From NCBI GenBank assembly GCA_913009475.1, contig CAJVYJ010000105.1, positions 1 through 6,656 of the forward strand: 6,656 bases of DNA. The letters are read 5' to 3'. Positions 6,439 to 6,656 of the stretch are shown here, one piece after another (within the stretch, counting starts at the first letter, position 1; every line of letters begins with the position of its first letter). Under the pieces are notes generated by a model. It did not search any database. It had not been told where the DNA came from and saw only the letters and a list, made by a program, of their open reading frames with translations. Source of the DNA: an uncultured Actinomycetes bacterium. Its GTDB lineage: Bacteria > Actinomycetota > Aquicultoria > CAJVYJ01. A program made the position numbers and the translations under genes.

Positions 6439-6656
6439 ATGTATTATTCTATTGAGTCAAAAAGCAGCACTAAGACGAACTTTATTTTATCTATGTTTGT
6501 CTTTTTATTATTAACCTTACTTTTTTTGTTACCCATTAGGGCGGAGGCTATGCCCACCAATATTCCAGTGACAACTAATCCCAATGGACAAGAAGAGCCT
6601 GCTGTCTATGGTAATAAGATTGTTTGGAGTGATTATCGCAACGGCAGCCAGTCTGA
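6439..6656 (+). CDS. secreted protein with beta-propeller-like N-terminus, 3'-truncated
   Basis: The frame is open to the window edge, with 72 complete codons and a partial GA at the end; the TGA at 6654-6656 is out of frame. ATG 6439 has a strong AAGGAG (6426-6431) seven bases upstream. Residues 1-14 form a polar n-region with Lys8 and Lys12. Residues 15-33 form a very hydrophobic core (FILSMFVFLLLTLLFLLPI), followed by RAEA with likely signal peptidase I cleavage after Ala37. The mature start then reads EEPAVYGNKIVWSDYRNGSQS (52-72, first residue Q51). This resembles the first blade of the PA-x-YG-x-KIVW-x-D-x-RNG repeats in surface or periplasmic TolB-like beta-propellers of bacteria and Methanosarcina surface proteins. 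An extracytoplasmic binding or structural role is likely, but the enzymatic or adhesive domains that often follow lie outside the window. It is monocistronic here, with its own promoter. Confidence 0.75.
   Translation, partial: MYYSIESKSSTKTNFILSMFVFLLLTLLFLLPIRAEAMPTNIPVTTNPNGQEEPAVYGNKIVWSDYRNGSQS

Noticed and set aside
1..6656. tRNA, rRNA, CRISPR array or complete insertion sequence
   Set aside because: I saw no cloverleaf, rRNA core, regularly spaced repeats or transposase-like frame on either strand.

Overview
This window is bacterial chromosomal sequence from a short-read assembly, and its left end is artefactual. Bases 1-92 are not genomic: a T-rich run ending in exactly ten Ts leads into a near-complete Illumina P5/Read-1 adapter (36-92). 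Genomic DNA starts at about 93, inside a gene.

From 93 to 5555 there is a tightly packed same-strand block that looks like one operon. In order it holds leuC (5' truncated), leuD, leuB, a pyrimidine-nucleoside phosphorylase and a 12-TM major facilitator transporter. Junctions are a 4-nt overlap, an 11-nt gap, a gap of a few nt, and a 1-nt overlap. LeuC and LeuD form isopropylmalate isomerase. LeuB is the next enzyme of leucine synthesis and yields the precursor of 2-oxoisocaproate. The phosphorylase is a nucleoside-salvage enzyme and the transporter substrate is unknown, so the last two genes are not an obvious functional match to the first three. The organism cannot be named. Features are those of a free-living leucine prototroph of medium GC (about half G+C in the operon), with the separate-subunit LeuC/LeuD type common in anaerobic and deep-branching bacteria and archaea. 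Shine-Dalgarno sites and GTG starts fit a bacterium.

From 5556 rightwards the sequence becomes strongly AT-rich (17/60 G+C in 5701-5760 and 14/60 in 6061-6120, against 31/60 in 2341-2400, counted by hand). This part holds a perfect 52-bp palindrome (5693-5744), a promoter with phased TTAGTR half-sites (5773-5810), a small cysteine-free ArsR-type winged-helix regulator (5820-6218), a degenerate second copy of the palindrome touching the regulator's stop codon (6217-6264), and a separate promoter and strong RBS for a secreted protein. That protein resembles a surface beta-propeller and runs off the right edge (6439-6656).

The most interesting part is 5693-6264: a one-gene regulator unit bracketed by two related palindromes in AT-rich DNA of a different composition from the operon. 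Whether this is a small mobile or transferred unit, or a pair of regulatory or termination structures, cannot be settled from this window alone.
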